Below, in pieces: positions 51,480-62,400 of a stretch of 64,000 nucleotides of DNA. Positions within the stretch are counted from its first letter, which is position 1. The number at the start of each line of letters is the position of its first letter. The notes under the pieces are model-generated. The model was given only the letters and a program-made list of their open reading frames with translations, had not been told where the DNA came from and made no database searches. This DNA is from Kalaharituber pfeilii. Its lineage: Eukaryota; Ascomycota; Pezizomycetes; Pezizales; Pezizaceae. Position numbers and translations under genes: made by a program. The stretch covers positions 724,037 through 788,036 of the forward strand of contig WHUZ01000021.1 of the NCBI GenBank assembly GCA_015179045.1, in the 5' to 3' direction.

Positions 51480-53550
51480 GCGAGATATGGCAATATGAAC
51501 TGAATTTTACAGGTATGGCAGGGCCCTCTCAACGGTATGATGTAGTAGGATGAATGATGGGGTTAAGTTAGCAGGTATCATAGGTATGCTATGATAGCAT
51601 GAGATATGACAATACAAGCTGAATTAGACAAGTATGGCAGGCCCCACTTTTCAATGTACGATAAGTCAGAATGAGCTGAATTTGATAGGTATGGTATCCC
51701 CTCTCAACAGTGCATGATATACTGCAGAATGAGCTCTATTCACAGGTATAACAGCCCCTCTTGATGATGTGATATGCTGCAGAATGTGTACTATTAACAG
51801 GTATGGCAGCCCCTCTCGATGGTGTGTGATATAGCGATAGGAGCTGAATTTGATAGACATATCATACCCTTCTCAAGTGCGTGATATGGCGCAGAATGAG
51901 TACTGTCAACAGGTATGGCAGCTCCTCTCGATGGCATGTGGCAGCAATACGAGCTGAATTTGACAGGTATAGCATGCCCCTTTCAAAGATACGATATGCT
52001 GTAGAATGAGCTGAATTTGATGCTCTTAATAGTGCGAGATCTGTTGAATGAGCTCTATTGATAGGTATACTAGACTCCTCTCGATGGTGTAAGATTAGTC
52101 AGAATGAGCTCAATCTGACAGCTATAGCAGGCTTCACTTGATGGCATGATTTTGATAGCAAGCCCATAGAAGAGTATCTTGAAGCCAATTTGGTAACTGA
52201 GTGGGTGCAGTAGATATAGAAGTACACTAGAAAGTCAGTTATATATATATTTTTAGTTATTATTTAATACATTTATGAGTTGTCTATTGCATATTAGATT
52301 CGGAAGTATATAGGCAGCCAAATAAGTGCAAGCATACAATAAGTGATTGCATTATACTATGGGCAAGGACTACAATATTAAATATATTATGAATGTAGGC
52401 TACAATATGAAATACATTATAGGTAAAGGTTACAAAATTAAATACATTATAGGTAAGAACTACAAAATTAAATATATCATAATGATAGGCCATAAGATTA
52501 AATACATAACGAATAGAATATATTGTACAGGAATGATCGCGCCTACTCGTCGTAAGTACTGCTAGTTACGCCTCGCGCCGGATTGAACCCAGTTGTATTT
52601 GATATAGCTTGGGCACCATAGCCTAAAGGGTGGCACGCGAATAATGATATAAAAACAAAATATAGCCTACACCTAAGCTAAATGGCTGAAGTGCCAAGTA
52701 GTTCTACAACCTGACCTTAACTTAATAAGTATAACAGGTCCCTCTCGCCAGCATTGAATTTGATAGATATGACAGGTCAGACCCGACGGCATGAGATGTG
52801 GCAGAATGAGTTGAATTTAATAGATATGGCAGGTCCAGCCCCATGGCCTCAGGTGGAGGCGAACTCGTAATTAATTTCATTAATTACGAAGAAGACTGAG
52901 CTCAATTTTATAAGTATAGCAGGCCCTACCTACCGCCATGAGCTGAGGTAGAGTAAGCTGAATTTGACAGGCATGGAAGGCCCAACCTGACAGTATGAGA
53001 AGGTTGACAGGTATGGCCGGCCCACGAGATGAGGCAGAATAAGCTGAATTTGGCATGTATAGCCGGCCTGACCTGACAGAGTGAGATCTGGCACAATGAG
53101 CTGGATTTGACAGGTATGGCAAGCCCAACCTGCCGGCCTGACATGCGGCAGAATGAGCTGAACTTGACAGGCTTGGTAGGCCCTATTCGATGACGTGAGA
53201 TGAGTCGGAAAGAGCTGAACTTAACAAGTTTGGCAGGCCCTATTCGATGGCGTGAGATAACCCAGAATGAGCTGAATTTCACATGAATTGTAGGCCCGAG
53301 CTGTCGGCACGAGATGATACAGCATGAGCTGAATTTGGCCCATATATCTGGCCTGTCCCAACAGTGCAAGATGTAGTAGAATGAGCTGAATTTGACAGGT
53401 ATGGCTGGCCCGAGGCTACGATGCAAACATGAGATGAGTTTTAGACATATGGCAGCCCCAGCCTGATGGCATGAGATGAGATAGAATGAGCTGAATTTGA
53501 GACGTATGGCATACCAAAGTACAAGATGGGATGAGGTAGAGTAAGCTGAA
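51480..53550. repeat. Long degenerate minisatellite sharing the 57-bp core
   Basis: Variants of AGAATGAGCTGAATTTGACA, GGTATGGCAGGCCC, and a short spacer with GATGGCATGAGATG recur every 50-65 bp. They are clearest at 51490-52150 and 52730-53550, with about 30 units in all. It is the inverse of the 57-bp unit at 13745-14150. The stretch 52160-52720 between the two blocks is AT-rich with a secondary repeat (TACAAAATTAAATA-ATTATAGGTA) and a LINE-A stub. Confidence 0.85.
52612..52665 (+). mobile_element. LINE-A tail stub
   Basis: CACCATAGCCTAAAGGGTGG, CACGCGAATAATGATAT, then A-rich. ATATAGC on both sides may be the TSD. Confidence 0.65.
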
Positions 53551-53559
53551 TTTGAGACG

Positions 53560-53762
53560 ATGTTTCCAACCGGCCAGGCTGCCGATCAGGCCGCCGATTA
53601 GGCCACCTGGCCTGGTCTGATCGGCAGCCTGGCTTGGCAGGCCTGAAACGGCCTGGTGCGGCTCCGACGGAGCTTCTGATAGCCTGGGCCGGCCTGAAAC
53701 ATGCAGGCCGATTCAGGCCATTCAGGCCATTCAGGCCATTCAGGCCGGTTCAGGCAGATTAG
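53560..53762. repeat. GGCC-rich tract (copy 5) with ATTCAGGCC tandem repeats
   Basis: GGCCAGGC / GCCTGGCCTGGTCTGATCGG words are followed by four or more consecutive ATTCAGGCC units (about 53710-53748). Confidence 0.75.
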
Positions 53763-54350
53763 TTTGCGCAAACACTATGAGCACTACCAGTTTGAGCCTG
53801 TGTGCTAAGGTAGCTATTTCATTGAAGAGTTCGGTTCGCTATACTATCTATTTTTTACTGTGTTCTGTATTCAGTGTTTTATGTTCTCGTTCTGATCATC
53901 TAAGTACAGGTGGGCACCTGCGTAATCCCTCTCACACCATACAGTAGCGGAGTAAACTACATTGTCCCTCACTTTTCGCAGTCAATATCTTCTCAATTCG
54001 GCTTTCTCAGTTTCCTATCTACAGTACCTAAACTCTGTAAAACTGTCTAAGGGCTATTCTGATAATCTTACACATATAAGTACAGTCACCAGATGACCTA
54101 GTGCTGGCTGTATTATAATGGAAATTACTTAATTCAGTCAATTATTACATACATTACATTCTCTACAAATATAGATATATAGCTGTTCTGGCCTACCAAT
54201 GAACATTGTCTGGTTTGCGAACTGGCCAGCCGATTCGTGAACTGGCCGGCCCCGTGAAAACTATATAGGGTTTTTTATAGGGCCAGCCCAGCCAGGAACA
54301 CCTGGCCTAGCAGCGAACATAAATGTACCTCAATGTACCTATATATAATA
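53763..54350. other. No gene seen
   Basis: AT-leaning sequence. Near 54200-54310 there are CTGGCCAGCC words that may be a weak further GGCC tract. Confidence 0.3.
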
Positions 54351-54554
54351 TATATACTCACTTAATTTTTTTTTTTTATATCATTACTTGCATACCATCT
54401 TGCAGGCTATGGTGAGGGTTTAGATACATGAATAATAATTAATGGAAAAATAAGTAACAGATAAGGAGATAAAGTGAAAATATGATTAGTTACTCTACCT
54501 GGCCTAGTCCATTACCTCCGCTAACATTCTCCCCCCACCTTATATACTCACTTA
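54351..54554 (-). mobile_element. LINE-A 3' end, 14-bp TSD
   Basis: The 176-bp element (54365-54540) is flanked by TATATACTCACTTA (54351-54364 and 54541-54554). The hairpin is diverged (ATTACTTGCATACCATC). Confidence 0.9.
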
Positions 54555-54589
54555 TGATTTAATGTAATAGTGATCTATCATATAGCCAT

Positions 54590-55436
54590 TGTAAAGAACG
54601 GGTCAGGGCCGGGGTCGAGATACAGGGTAGGCAGCGCGCGCCAGGGAGGCAGCGGGTGCCAGGGAGGCAGCGGAGTTCACGGCGGGTAGAGACAGTCGGC
54701 GCTATATGATGTAGAGAGATGTATGCAGAATTACGTACAGCCTGAGTGTGGATACAAGTTGTTACGTGAAGAGCAGAGAGGGACGTGGGGATGAGCCTCC
54801 TTTATGGAGAGCCCAGGAATCTTGGCAGAAGAACCTTCTAGATACAAGAGAATCAAACGAGCCCAGAAACTTGGCAGAAGAACAAACTAGCGCGGGAGAA
54901 ACTTCGAGCTAATGCAGGAGAACATTCTGGACGAATCATGGATACAAGAGAATATGCAGGAACATACGGGCAGCCACCGGGATGCAAGCGGCTGCTGTGC
55001 GTAAGGACTCGGGCGGGCAGCGAGGGTCGGAGCTTTCAGGCACTGCCGCTACGCGGCGGCTCGGCAGGAGTTCGGGCTGTGGCAGGGAATATGCAGGAAC
55101 ATACGGGCAGCGACCGGGATGCAAGCGGCTGCTGTGCGTAAGGACTCAGGGCGGGCGGCGAGGGTCGGAGCTTTCAGGTACTGCCGCTACGCGGCGGCTC
55201 GGCAGGAGTTCGGGCTGTGGCAGGGAATATGCAGGAACATACGGGCAGCGACCGGGATGCAAGCGGCTGCTGTGCGTAAGGACTCAGGGCGGGCGGCGAG
55301 GGTCGGAGCTTTCAGGTACTGCCGCTACGCGGCGGCTCAGCAGGAGGTCGGGCTGTGGCAGGGTCTCGGGGCCTCGGGTCTCGCGTGTCACGTGCGGGAG
55401 GAGTATTTCGGCCGTGGTGGAGGTTGGTTCGTTACA
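54590..55436 (-). repeat. 3' LTR of G5
   Basis: TGTAACGAAC ... GTTCTTTACA on the minus strand. It contains three tandem copies of a 137-138 bp unit (starting near 54951, 55088 and 55226; CGGGATGCAAGCGGCTGCTG, CCGCTACGCGGCGGCTC). Repetitive open frames across these units are not genes. Confidence 0.95.
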
Positions 55437-55494
55437 GTAGCCTCTCTTCCAAAGGGAGAGCTCCAGCGAACTTCAGGGTCGAGGTACTGGGGTA

Positions 55495-58400
55495 CTAGGT
55501 CTTCGTATGTGCTACTCGTCTCGGTGGGGGTCGTGGTCGAGGTTTTGCAGGGTAGGAGTCGTGGAAACGTTGGACCAACAAGGGGGCGTTAGCACACAAC
55601 TCTGCAGGTTCCCAGGTGGGGTGGTCGTAACCAGTCCAGCGAACGAGGTATTCCAGCTTGTTGTACCTTCGGCGGGAGTCAAGGATTTCTTCAACTTCGT
55701 ACTCCTCTTCGTCTTCAACAATGACGGGGGGTGGCGGTTCTTGGGTCTGACCAGGGAGGGGGTCGGTGGCGACAGGTTCAAGCAGGGAGGTGTGAAACAC
55801 GGGATGGACCTTCATTGAGGGGGGGAGTTCGAGCCTAAACGCATGGGAGGAAATCTTCTCTTGGATCTTGAACCTTCCCAATCTCTTATAGTCAAGCTTT
55901 CCAGAGGGTCGCGTGGTACACAGGTTTCGTCGAAGTAACCAGACCTCATCACCGACGTCATACTTGGGTGCGGGCAGGCGATGCCGGTCAGAGTTTTCAG
56001 CCTGTACAGCTTGTGCCCACTTGATTTCAGTTCGCAGGTACTCCTCAAGGGCCTGTAGGCGGTCAGCATACTCCTGAAGGACCGGAAGGCTGGGTAACTT
56101 GGTGTTGGGCTTGGGGAGCAGGGTGTAGCGCGGATGGTAGCCATAATTGGCGAAGAAGGGGGTTACTCCCGTGGTTGAGGACAGGGTATTGTTGTATGCG
56201 AATTCGGCCAAGGTGAGAAGGTCAGCCCAGTTGTCCTGTTGGTAGTTGCAGTATCCCCGCAGGTACTGTTCCAGGATCGCGTTGACTCGCTCGGTTTGTC
56301 CATCGGTCTGGGGGTGGAAGCTGGTTGAGAGTTTCTGTTGGATTCCGAGAAGTTCGCAGAGGGTTCTGGAGAATTCGGAGGTGAACTGGGTACCTCTATC
56401 GGAGACAATGGATTCTGGCAAGCCATGTAATCTGAACACGTGATCAAAAAAGAGCTGGGCGGTATCCTTGGAGTTGGCATCGGACCGGGTAGCGAGGTAA
56501 TGCGCCATTTTCGTGAGGCGGTCCACCACAACTAAGATCGCATCCTTACCATTAGACTCAGGAAGTCCGGTGATGAAGTCCATGGACAGGGAATTCCACC
56601 TTCGTTGAGGTATTTCTAAGGGTTTCAGGAGTCCGTAGGGTGCATGGCGAACAGGTTTGATACGGGAGCAGGTATCACAGTTCCGGATGTAGCGGGCTAT
56701 GGTTGTACGCATGCCAGGCCAGTAGTAGTTTCGGGACAAAATCTCATATGTCGAAGCTTGCCCTGGGTGTCCTGCTGCGGGGTGGTCGTGACAGGTACGA
56801 ATAATCTTGGTTCGTAGTTCGAGGTTGTCAGGGATGTATACCAGTCCGTAGATGTATAAGACACCGTCCTTGAAGTCGCATTCTCCCAGAGGGACCTTAG
56901 GATGTCGTTTTTCTCCTTTTTCTAGTGCCTTCCGTATGTCCTGGGCGAAGGAGTCGGTTTGGGTCAGGGTCTGGATCACGGCTTCATGACTAATTACCAT
57001 AGCGTTCAAGGAGAGGGAGGAGAATTTTTCGCCTGGGATGACTTCTTGTATTGGCCTAGCACGATTATCCCCTTCCTTAGGGAGATCTCCAGATCGTCTT
57101 GTGAGTGCATCAGCCTTCCCATTCTTATCTCCGGGCCGGAAGGTAATCCTAAAGTCGTATTGGGCGAGCTCTCCTGCCCATCGGGCTTGGCGACGGTTTA
57201 ACAGGGTCTTGGACTTAAACGTCTCTAGGTTATGGTGGTCGGTAATGATGGTGAATGGCTGCGGTAGTGCATGTAGGTATATGTGCCACTCGTTGACTGC
57301 TTGTACGATGGCCAATAGTTCCTTATCTCCAATTCCGTAGTTGCTCTCTGCTGGTGACATTTTCTTACTCATAAAGGCAACTGGGTGCAGTACCATTTTG
57401 CCGTTCTCGGGGAATTTTTGTGACAGGATTCCGGATGTGGTATGGTCGGAGGCATCGGTTTCCAGGATTGTTTCCAGTTCAGGTTCAAAGTGCCGTAATA
57501 TGGGTGCGGAGGTGAAGGCTTCCTTCAGTTTCTCGAATACCTGGCTACATTCTTCATTCCACTTGAACTCGGTTCCTTTTCTCAGCAGGTTGAAGAAGGG
57601 TTGGCAAATTGCTGAGTACTGGTGAATAAACCTTCGGTAGAAGTTCGCGAACCCTAGGAAGCATTGAAGGTCTTTGGTAGAGTTGGGTGTTTCCCATTCA
57701 GTGATGGCTGAAACCTTCGCGGGGTCCATTCTGATACCTTGTTCGGAGATGATAAATCCTAGAAAACACGTTTCTGTGACAGAGAATTCGCACTTTTCCG
57801 GTTTAACAAAGAGTCCGGCTTCCTGGAGTTTGGCTAGCACTTTCCGTACCTGGTTCCTATGCTCACTCTTGTTCTTGGAGTATATCAGGATGTCGTCAAG
57901 GTATACACAGCAAAAGACGTCGAGGTATTCCCTCAAGGTGTCATTCACGAATCGTTGACATGTTGCTGGGGCGTTGGTGAGTCCAAAGGGCATGACGAGA
58001 AATTCAAACAGTCCATACCGAGTCCGGAAAGCCGTTTTCCACTCATCGCCTTCCTTGATTCGAATGAGGTTGAAGGCAGAGCGGAGGTCTAGTCGAGTGA
58101 AGATTCGTGCTCCTCTGACCTGGTTCAGGGTCTCTTCAATTCTAGGCAATGGGTATCGATCCTTCTTGGTGATGTCGTTCAAGGCTCGGTAGTCAACGCA
58201 GAGGCGGAGTGATCCATCCTTCTTCTTGACAAATAAGATGGGTGAGGCGGCTGAGGAGGAGGACGGTCGAATAAAGGATTTGGCCAGGTTTTCGTCTAGC
58301 CAGCGACGGACCTCCTGTAATTCTGAGTCTGACATAGAGTACATTCGTCCAAATGGTGGCTTAGTCCCCTCTTCCAGGGGTATCTCGTGGTCTACGTACC

Positions 58401-59348
58401 GGTGGGGTGGAAGTATGTCCGCTTCCTTCTTGCTGAAGAGGGGTAGAAAGTCGTGGTATTCGGAGGGCACTAATTCATTGGCGGGTTTGTTGCTAGGTTC
58501 GACTACTGGAGCCGCGGCGATGATGCTAATCTGACTACCGGGTTGTGATGAGGCTATCTTAAAGGCGGCGCGGGATACCATGGCGATTCTGTGTTGTGTT
58601 GTCTGCATAGGGGGGGTCTTTTGCCTGGTAGGTAAGCAGTGGGCTTGACAGTAACCGGAAGCCAATAGGATAGTGTTCTTTTCCCAATCGATGACGGGGT
58701 TATGCCGCCGTAGCCAGGTCCTGCCTAAGATCATGTTCCATCCTCCCAGCTTGGTTACCTGGAAGGTGAGTTCTTCTTCGTGTTGGTCTATGGCTAGCTT
58801 CAGGGTGCAGGTATGTGTGATATCTCCGGCGATAGAGGCTCGTCCATCTACCACCGTTAGCTTCTCGGGTCTAGGTTTCAGGGTCATAGGCAGGTTCAGG
58901 GTTATAGCAAGGTCTCGGTCAATAAACTGGGAGGTAGCTCCCGAGTCTATCATACAGGTAGATTTGATAGAATCATTGACAACACAGGACAGAATCAAAG
59001 GGTCCTCTCCTCCTAGGTCTCCGGAAATAGAAATAGATGAAATGCAATGACGAAAGCGATTCTTCTTGTTCCTCCTTTTCCTAGCCTTCCTTGACATTCC
59101 CAATTCCTTATTACCAGTTCCTTCCATCAGTACTTCCTCCAAAACACAAAAACGATTAACAGAACATAAAGTAGAAGCAGGGGACAAGGCAGAGACAGAG
59201 CACGAAGCAGGAGCGGAGGCAGAAGCAGAAACAACGGCAGAAGCAGAAACAAAAGCAGAGGCAGAAGCAGGGACAGGTTCAGGGTAGATGGCACCAGGTA
59301 GCATCCTGGCACTCTTCAGACGGCCATCATGTGCTGAAGAGGGTACTA
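55495..59348 (-). CDS. pol: G5 pol polyprotein (protease, RT, RNase H, integrase, chromodomain)
   Basis: The frame is open from the gag stop region to 55495. The first ATG (59304) gives 1269 residues. Protease: DSGATSQF, Asp at residue 120. Reverse transcriptase: RLDLRSAFNLIRI near 404 and active site YLDD at 468-471. RNase H: ETDASD near 615, DKELLAI near 660, ITDHHNL near 687, DALTR near 732. Integrase: zinc-binding H-H-C-C (CHDHPAAGH, CDTC, 838-879) and catalytic D909, D969, E1005. A C-terminal chromodomain (EYEVEEILDSRRRYNKLEYL and WTGYDHPTWEP, about 1201-1235) marks a chromovirus; chromodomains of this class steer integration to modified chromatin. All key residues are present. It is probably made as a Gag-Pol fusion by -1 frameshifting. 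Confidence 0.95.
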
Positions 59349-59355
59349 GTTTTTT
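59312..59355 (-). promoter_or_regulatory. -1 ribosomal frameshift signal at the gag/pol junction
   Basis: On the minus strand the gag frame ends CCA AAA AAC TAG. The heptamer A AAA AAC (59355-59349) is a canonical slippery site and directly precedes the gag stop (59348-59346). After a 7-nt spacer comes an 8-bp perfect stem, CTCTTCAG (59341-59334) with CTGAAGAG (59319-59312) and a 14-nt loop. A one-base backward slip enters the pol frame, which has no stop before 59304 and runs on to 55495. Confidence 0.85.
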
Positions 59356-60074
59356 GGCTCAGGGGTGACGTGGAGGGGGGTAGCGTTGGCGGTTCTAATC
59401 ATTTGGGTTTTTCCTCGAAGAGGGCAATTGGTGGCCCAATGCCCCGGTTGTCCGCAGTACATGCACAAATTATTTTCCCGTCGCCTCTTTTTTTCTTCAT
59501 CTGAGAGGGGTCCTCGCTTCCGGCTGATCTGGGTTTGAGTTGCTGAGAGGTCCAGTGGGACAGTTCCTCCGGGGGCCTGTGAAGGGTGAGGGGCAGTGGG
59601 TTTGGTGATAGAGGCGGCGTAGGAGAGTTTCTGGGTGTCACTGTCGTAGCGGGATGGGTCGGTGTTGAAGACGAGGTGTAATTTCGGGGCCTTGGAACTT
59701 TCCGTTACTTGGGTAGTACTTCCCTGAGTTACTGTTTGTACTGAGATGGCATTGAGTCGTTGCTGGACGCCGTAACGGAAGCCTTGGTAATAGTACTTCC
59801 ACAAGGTTTCGGCTACCTTAGTGGTGCCGTGCTCAGGTATATTGAAGTTTGCTGCAACTCCTTGGATTGCTGAGATCATTCCACTACCGTGGGCTGAGCA
59901 GATGTAGGATACAAACTCTCCAGGAGTGCCAACGGGAATAGTCGGGGAGTCGTCAGGGACCAGGGGGGTGGTAGTGATGGTGGCGCACAGGGCTCTCCAG
60001 GCAGTCGTGATTTGTGCTGCTGTGTCGGGGGGGTTACCGGTTGGGTTGCTGGCGATTCCGGGGGTTCCAGGCAT
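59346..60074 (-). CDS. gag: G5 Gag (242 residues)
   Basis: ATG 60074 (MPGTPGIASNPTGNPP) lies only 31 bp after the 5' LTR. The middle part (FVSYICSAHGSGMISAIQGV, TLWKYYYQGFRYGVQQRLN) should be the capsid-like helical region. A basic segment (SRKRGPLSDEEKKRRREN) precedes one zinc knuckle, CMYCGQPGHWATNCP, near residue 215. Gag forms the particle and binds RNA. The ORF ends at the slippery site described above. Confidence 0.92.
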   Translation of the reverse strand: MPGTPGIASNPTGNPPDTAAQITTAWRALCATITTTPLVPDDSPTIPVGTPGEFVSYICSAHGSGMISAIQGVAANFNIPEHGTTKVAETLWKYYYQGFRYGVQQRLNAISVQTVTQGSTTQVTESSKAPKLHLVFNTDPSRYDSDTQKLSYAASITKPTAPHPSQAPGGTVPLDLSATQTQISRKRGPLSDEEKKRRRENNLCMYCGQPGHWATNCPLRGKTQMIRTANATPLHVTPEPKN

Positions 60075-60105
60075 AGCGGCGACCGATTGGTGCGACGTAA
60101 CAAAG

Positions 60106-60953
60106 TGTAAAGAACGGGTCAGGGCCGGGGTCGAGATACAGGGTAGGCAGCGCGCGCCAGGGAGGCAGCGGGTGCCAGGGAGGCAGCGGAGTTCACGGCG
60201 GGTAGAGACAGTCGGCGCTATATGATGTAGAGAGATGTATGCAGAATTACGTACAGCCTGAGTGTGGATACAAGTTGTTACGTGAAGAGCAGAGAGGGAC
60301 GTGGGGATGAGCCTCCTTTATGGAGAGCCCAGGAATCTTGGCAGAAGAACCTTCTAGATACAAGAGAATCAAACGAGCCCAGAAACTTGGCAGAAGAACA
60401 AACTAGCGCGGGAGAAACTTCGAGCTAATGCAGGAGAACATTCTGGACGAATCATGGATACAAGAGAATATGCAGGAACATACGGGCAGCCACCGGGATG
60501 CAAGCGGCTGCTGTGCGTAAGGACTCGGGGCGGGCAGCGAGGGTCGGAGCTTTCAGGCACTGCCGCTACGCGGCGGCTCGGCAGGAGTTCGGGCTGTGGC
60601 AGGGAATATGCAGGAACATACGGGCAGCGACCGGGATGCAAGCGGCTGCTGTGCGTAAGGACTCAGGGCGGGCGGCGAGGGTCGGAGCTTTCAGGTACTG
60701 CCGCTACGCGGCGGCTCGGCAGGAGTTCGGGCTGTGGCAGGGAATATGCAGGAACATACGGGCAGCGACCGGGATGCAAGCGGCTGCTGTGCGTAAGGAC
60801 TCAGGGCGGGCGGCGAGGGTCGGAGCTTTCAGGTACTGCCGCTACGCGGCGGCTCAGCAGGAGGTCGGGCTGTGGCAGGGTCTCGGGGCCTCGGGTCTCG
60901 CGTGTCACGTGCGGGAGGAGTATTTCGGCCGTGGTGGAGGTTGGTTCGTTACA
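60106..60953 (-). repeat. 5' LTR of G5
   Basis: 848 bp, with the same three 137-138 bp units as the 3' LTR. The visible difference is one extra G (ACTCGGGGCGGGC here, ACTCGGGCGGGC in the 3' copy). Promoter and transcript start should lie inside, but I could not fix a TATA box. Confidence 0.95.
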
Positions 60954-60959
60954 GCCATG

Positions 60960-62231
60960 GGATGACTCGGGACAGGTACTTTTTACCTGTCCACTCAGAA
61001 ACAGGTAGTTCCTTGTACAGTAAATAGATTGCCAGTGGTGTGCGCTAAAATGTAGAGTTTTTAAGGGTAATGAGCTCGCATGTACTCGAGTACAACTATC
61101 TTTAAAGACACCTTCTGATATTATAGAGCAAATGTTAGTAGCATTAGAAAAGGCAGGCTTTCATACTCGCACTAGATGGAGTGAAGAAAGTAAGGAAGAT
61201 CTAGTAACACGCTGACTAGAGCAGATCTTCTTTATTGATTCATAATAGATTCTTTTATGCCAACGCTTTGTATCAGATTTTTTACTTGAAAGTGATGCCA
61301 CTTTTGGGAATAATCAACTTCACAGGCCTCTTGCTCATTTGATTGGAATTACTAATACTAACCTAACAATTACGGCTTGTTTTTCATTTATTCGAACTGA
61401 GTTGTGAGGATAAATGGAAGAGCTAGTATGGGCAGGTAGATGTCCTCCTCCACAAGTCATTATTAGTGACCAAAGCAAAAGGATGATAAAGTCAATGAGT
61501 GAAACTATGCCACATTCTATACATCAGCTATATGAATGGCATATGTTTCAAACTTATGAAGAAACGGCTGACTGAAAGTGGATAATATAATAAAAAGCAG
61601 TGTGAGATATTGCATGGATTTGTTTAGGCCTATATTCAAGCTACTACAGTAGAGAATATGTAGAAGGCAAAGGCAGACTTACTATATTGATTGCATTCAC
61701 AAGAGCAGAAATATCTAACTCAAAATTGAGATGATAAAGAGCAATAGGTCCTACGCTATTATACATCCCAATATCACAACTTAGGTGCAAATTCTACTCA
61801 ATGAAATGAAGGAGTTCATCCAATAGCGAAGCAATTTTTTAACCCACAACTGACTTTGTATGAATGTACTTCATGACTTATAAAGTATTTACATGCTATG
61901 TATTCTCGTCTTGAATGCTCAGAAACCAAAAGCTGTACAAAAGTCCCTAGAATTCATGATCCTCAAGGTGCCTTTAAGCTTCTTTTAGGTACTGTTACAC
62001 ATTATGCAATTAAAAAGATCAAATATAAATGGAATGCAGCCCAAATTCAGCATGATAAATTCCTTAGTGACAATGCTTACTCTGGATCCTTTGAGGTTGA
62101 ACTATGTACTTGCAAAGTTATTCACCATTATGTATTACCCTGTCAATATCGCCTCCTACCTATAGTTTATGAAAACTGGCAGATTCCTCTTCAGCTTCAC
62201 CATCCACGGTAGCAAATTAAAGGTCCAATAG
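60960..62231 (+). pseudogene. MULE transposase relic with SWIM finger
   Basis: A frame crossed by many stops can still be read. A helical part has VALEKAGFHTRTRWSEESKE. The DDE core has LESDATFGNNQLHRPLAHLI and GITNTNLTITACFSFIRTE, then PPPQVIISDQSKRMIKSM. A C-terminal part (61898-62212) ends in FEVELCTCKVIHHYVLPCQY. That is a SWIM-type CxC...PCx(H) finger in which the last His is Tyr (TAT), again a C-to-T change. It is distinct from the MULE at 18542. The G5 element sits at its left edge. Confidence 0.8.
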
Positions 62232-62400
62232 CTGTTACGGCTAAGGTAAGACTTACGGAGTCGGTTCCGGAAGCACCGCCAGAGACGTATGCTAAAGATG
62301 TGACTGATCACCACTAGGCAACGTCCACTGGTAAACGGCGGTTGCCTACTGAAGTGTGTGTTGAAGTTGCACATGGCCTACCAATATGCGCACATGCATC

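Larger units (their letters stand above)
54585..60958 (-). mobile_element. Gypsy chromovirus G5, complete, 5-bp TSD
   Basis: The element is 54590-60953 (6364 bp) and is flanked by GCCAT at 54585-54589 and 60954-60958. LTRs are 54590-55436 and 60106-60953 and differ by about one base. The order on the minus strand is 5' LTR, gag, pol, purine tract (GGAAGAGAGGCTAC, next to 55436), 3' LTR. Both gene frames are open, so this is the youngest and the only apparently competent LTR element here. Confidence 0.96.

Noticed and set aside
54982..55440. Open frames of about 150 residues in the G5 LTRs (also 60454-61008)
   Set aside because: They are translations of the 137-138 bp LTR repeats, present identically in both LTRs, and have no domain.
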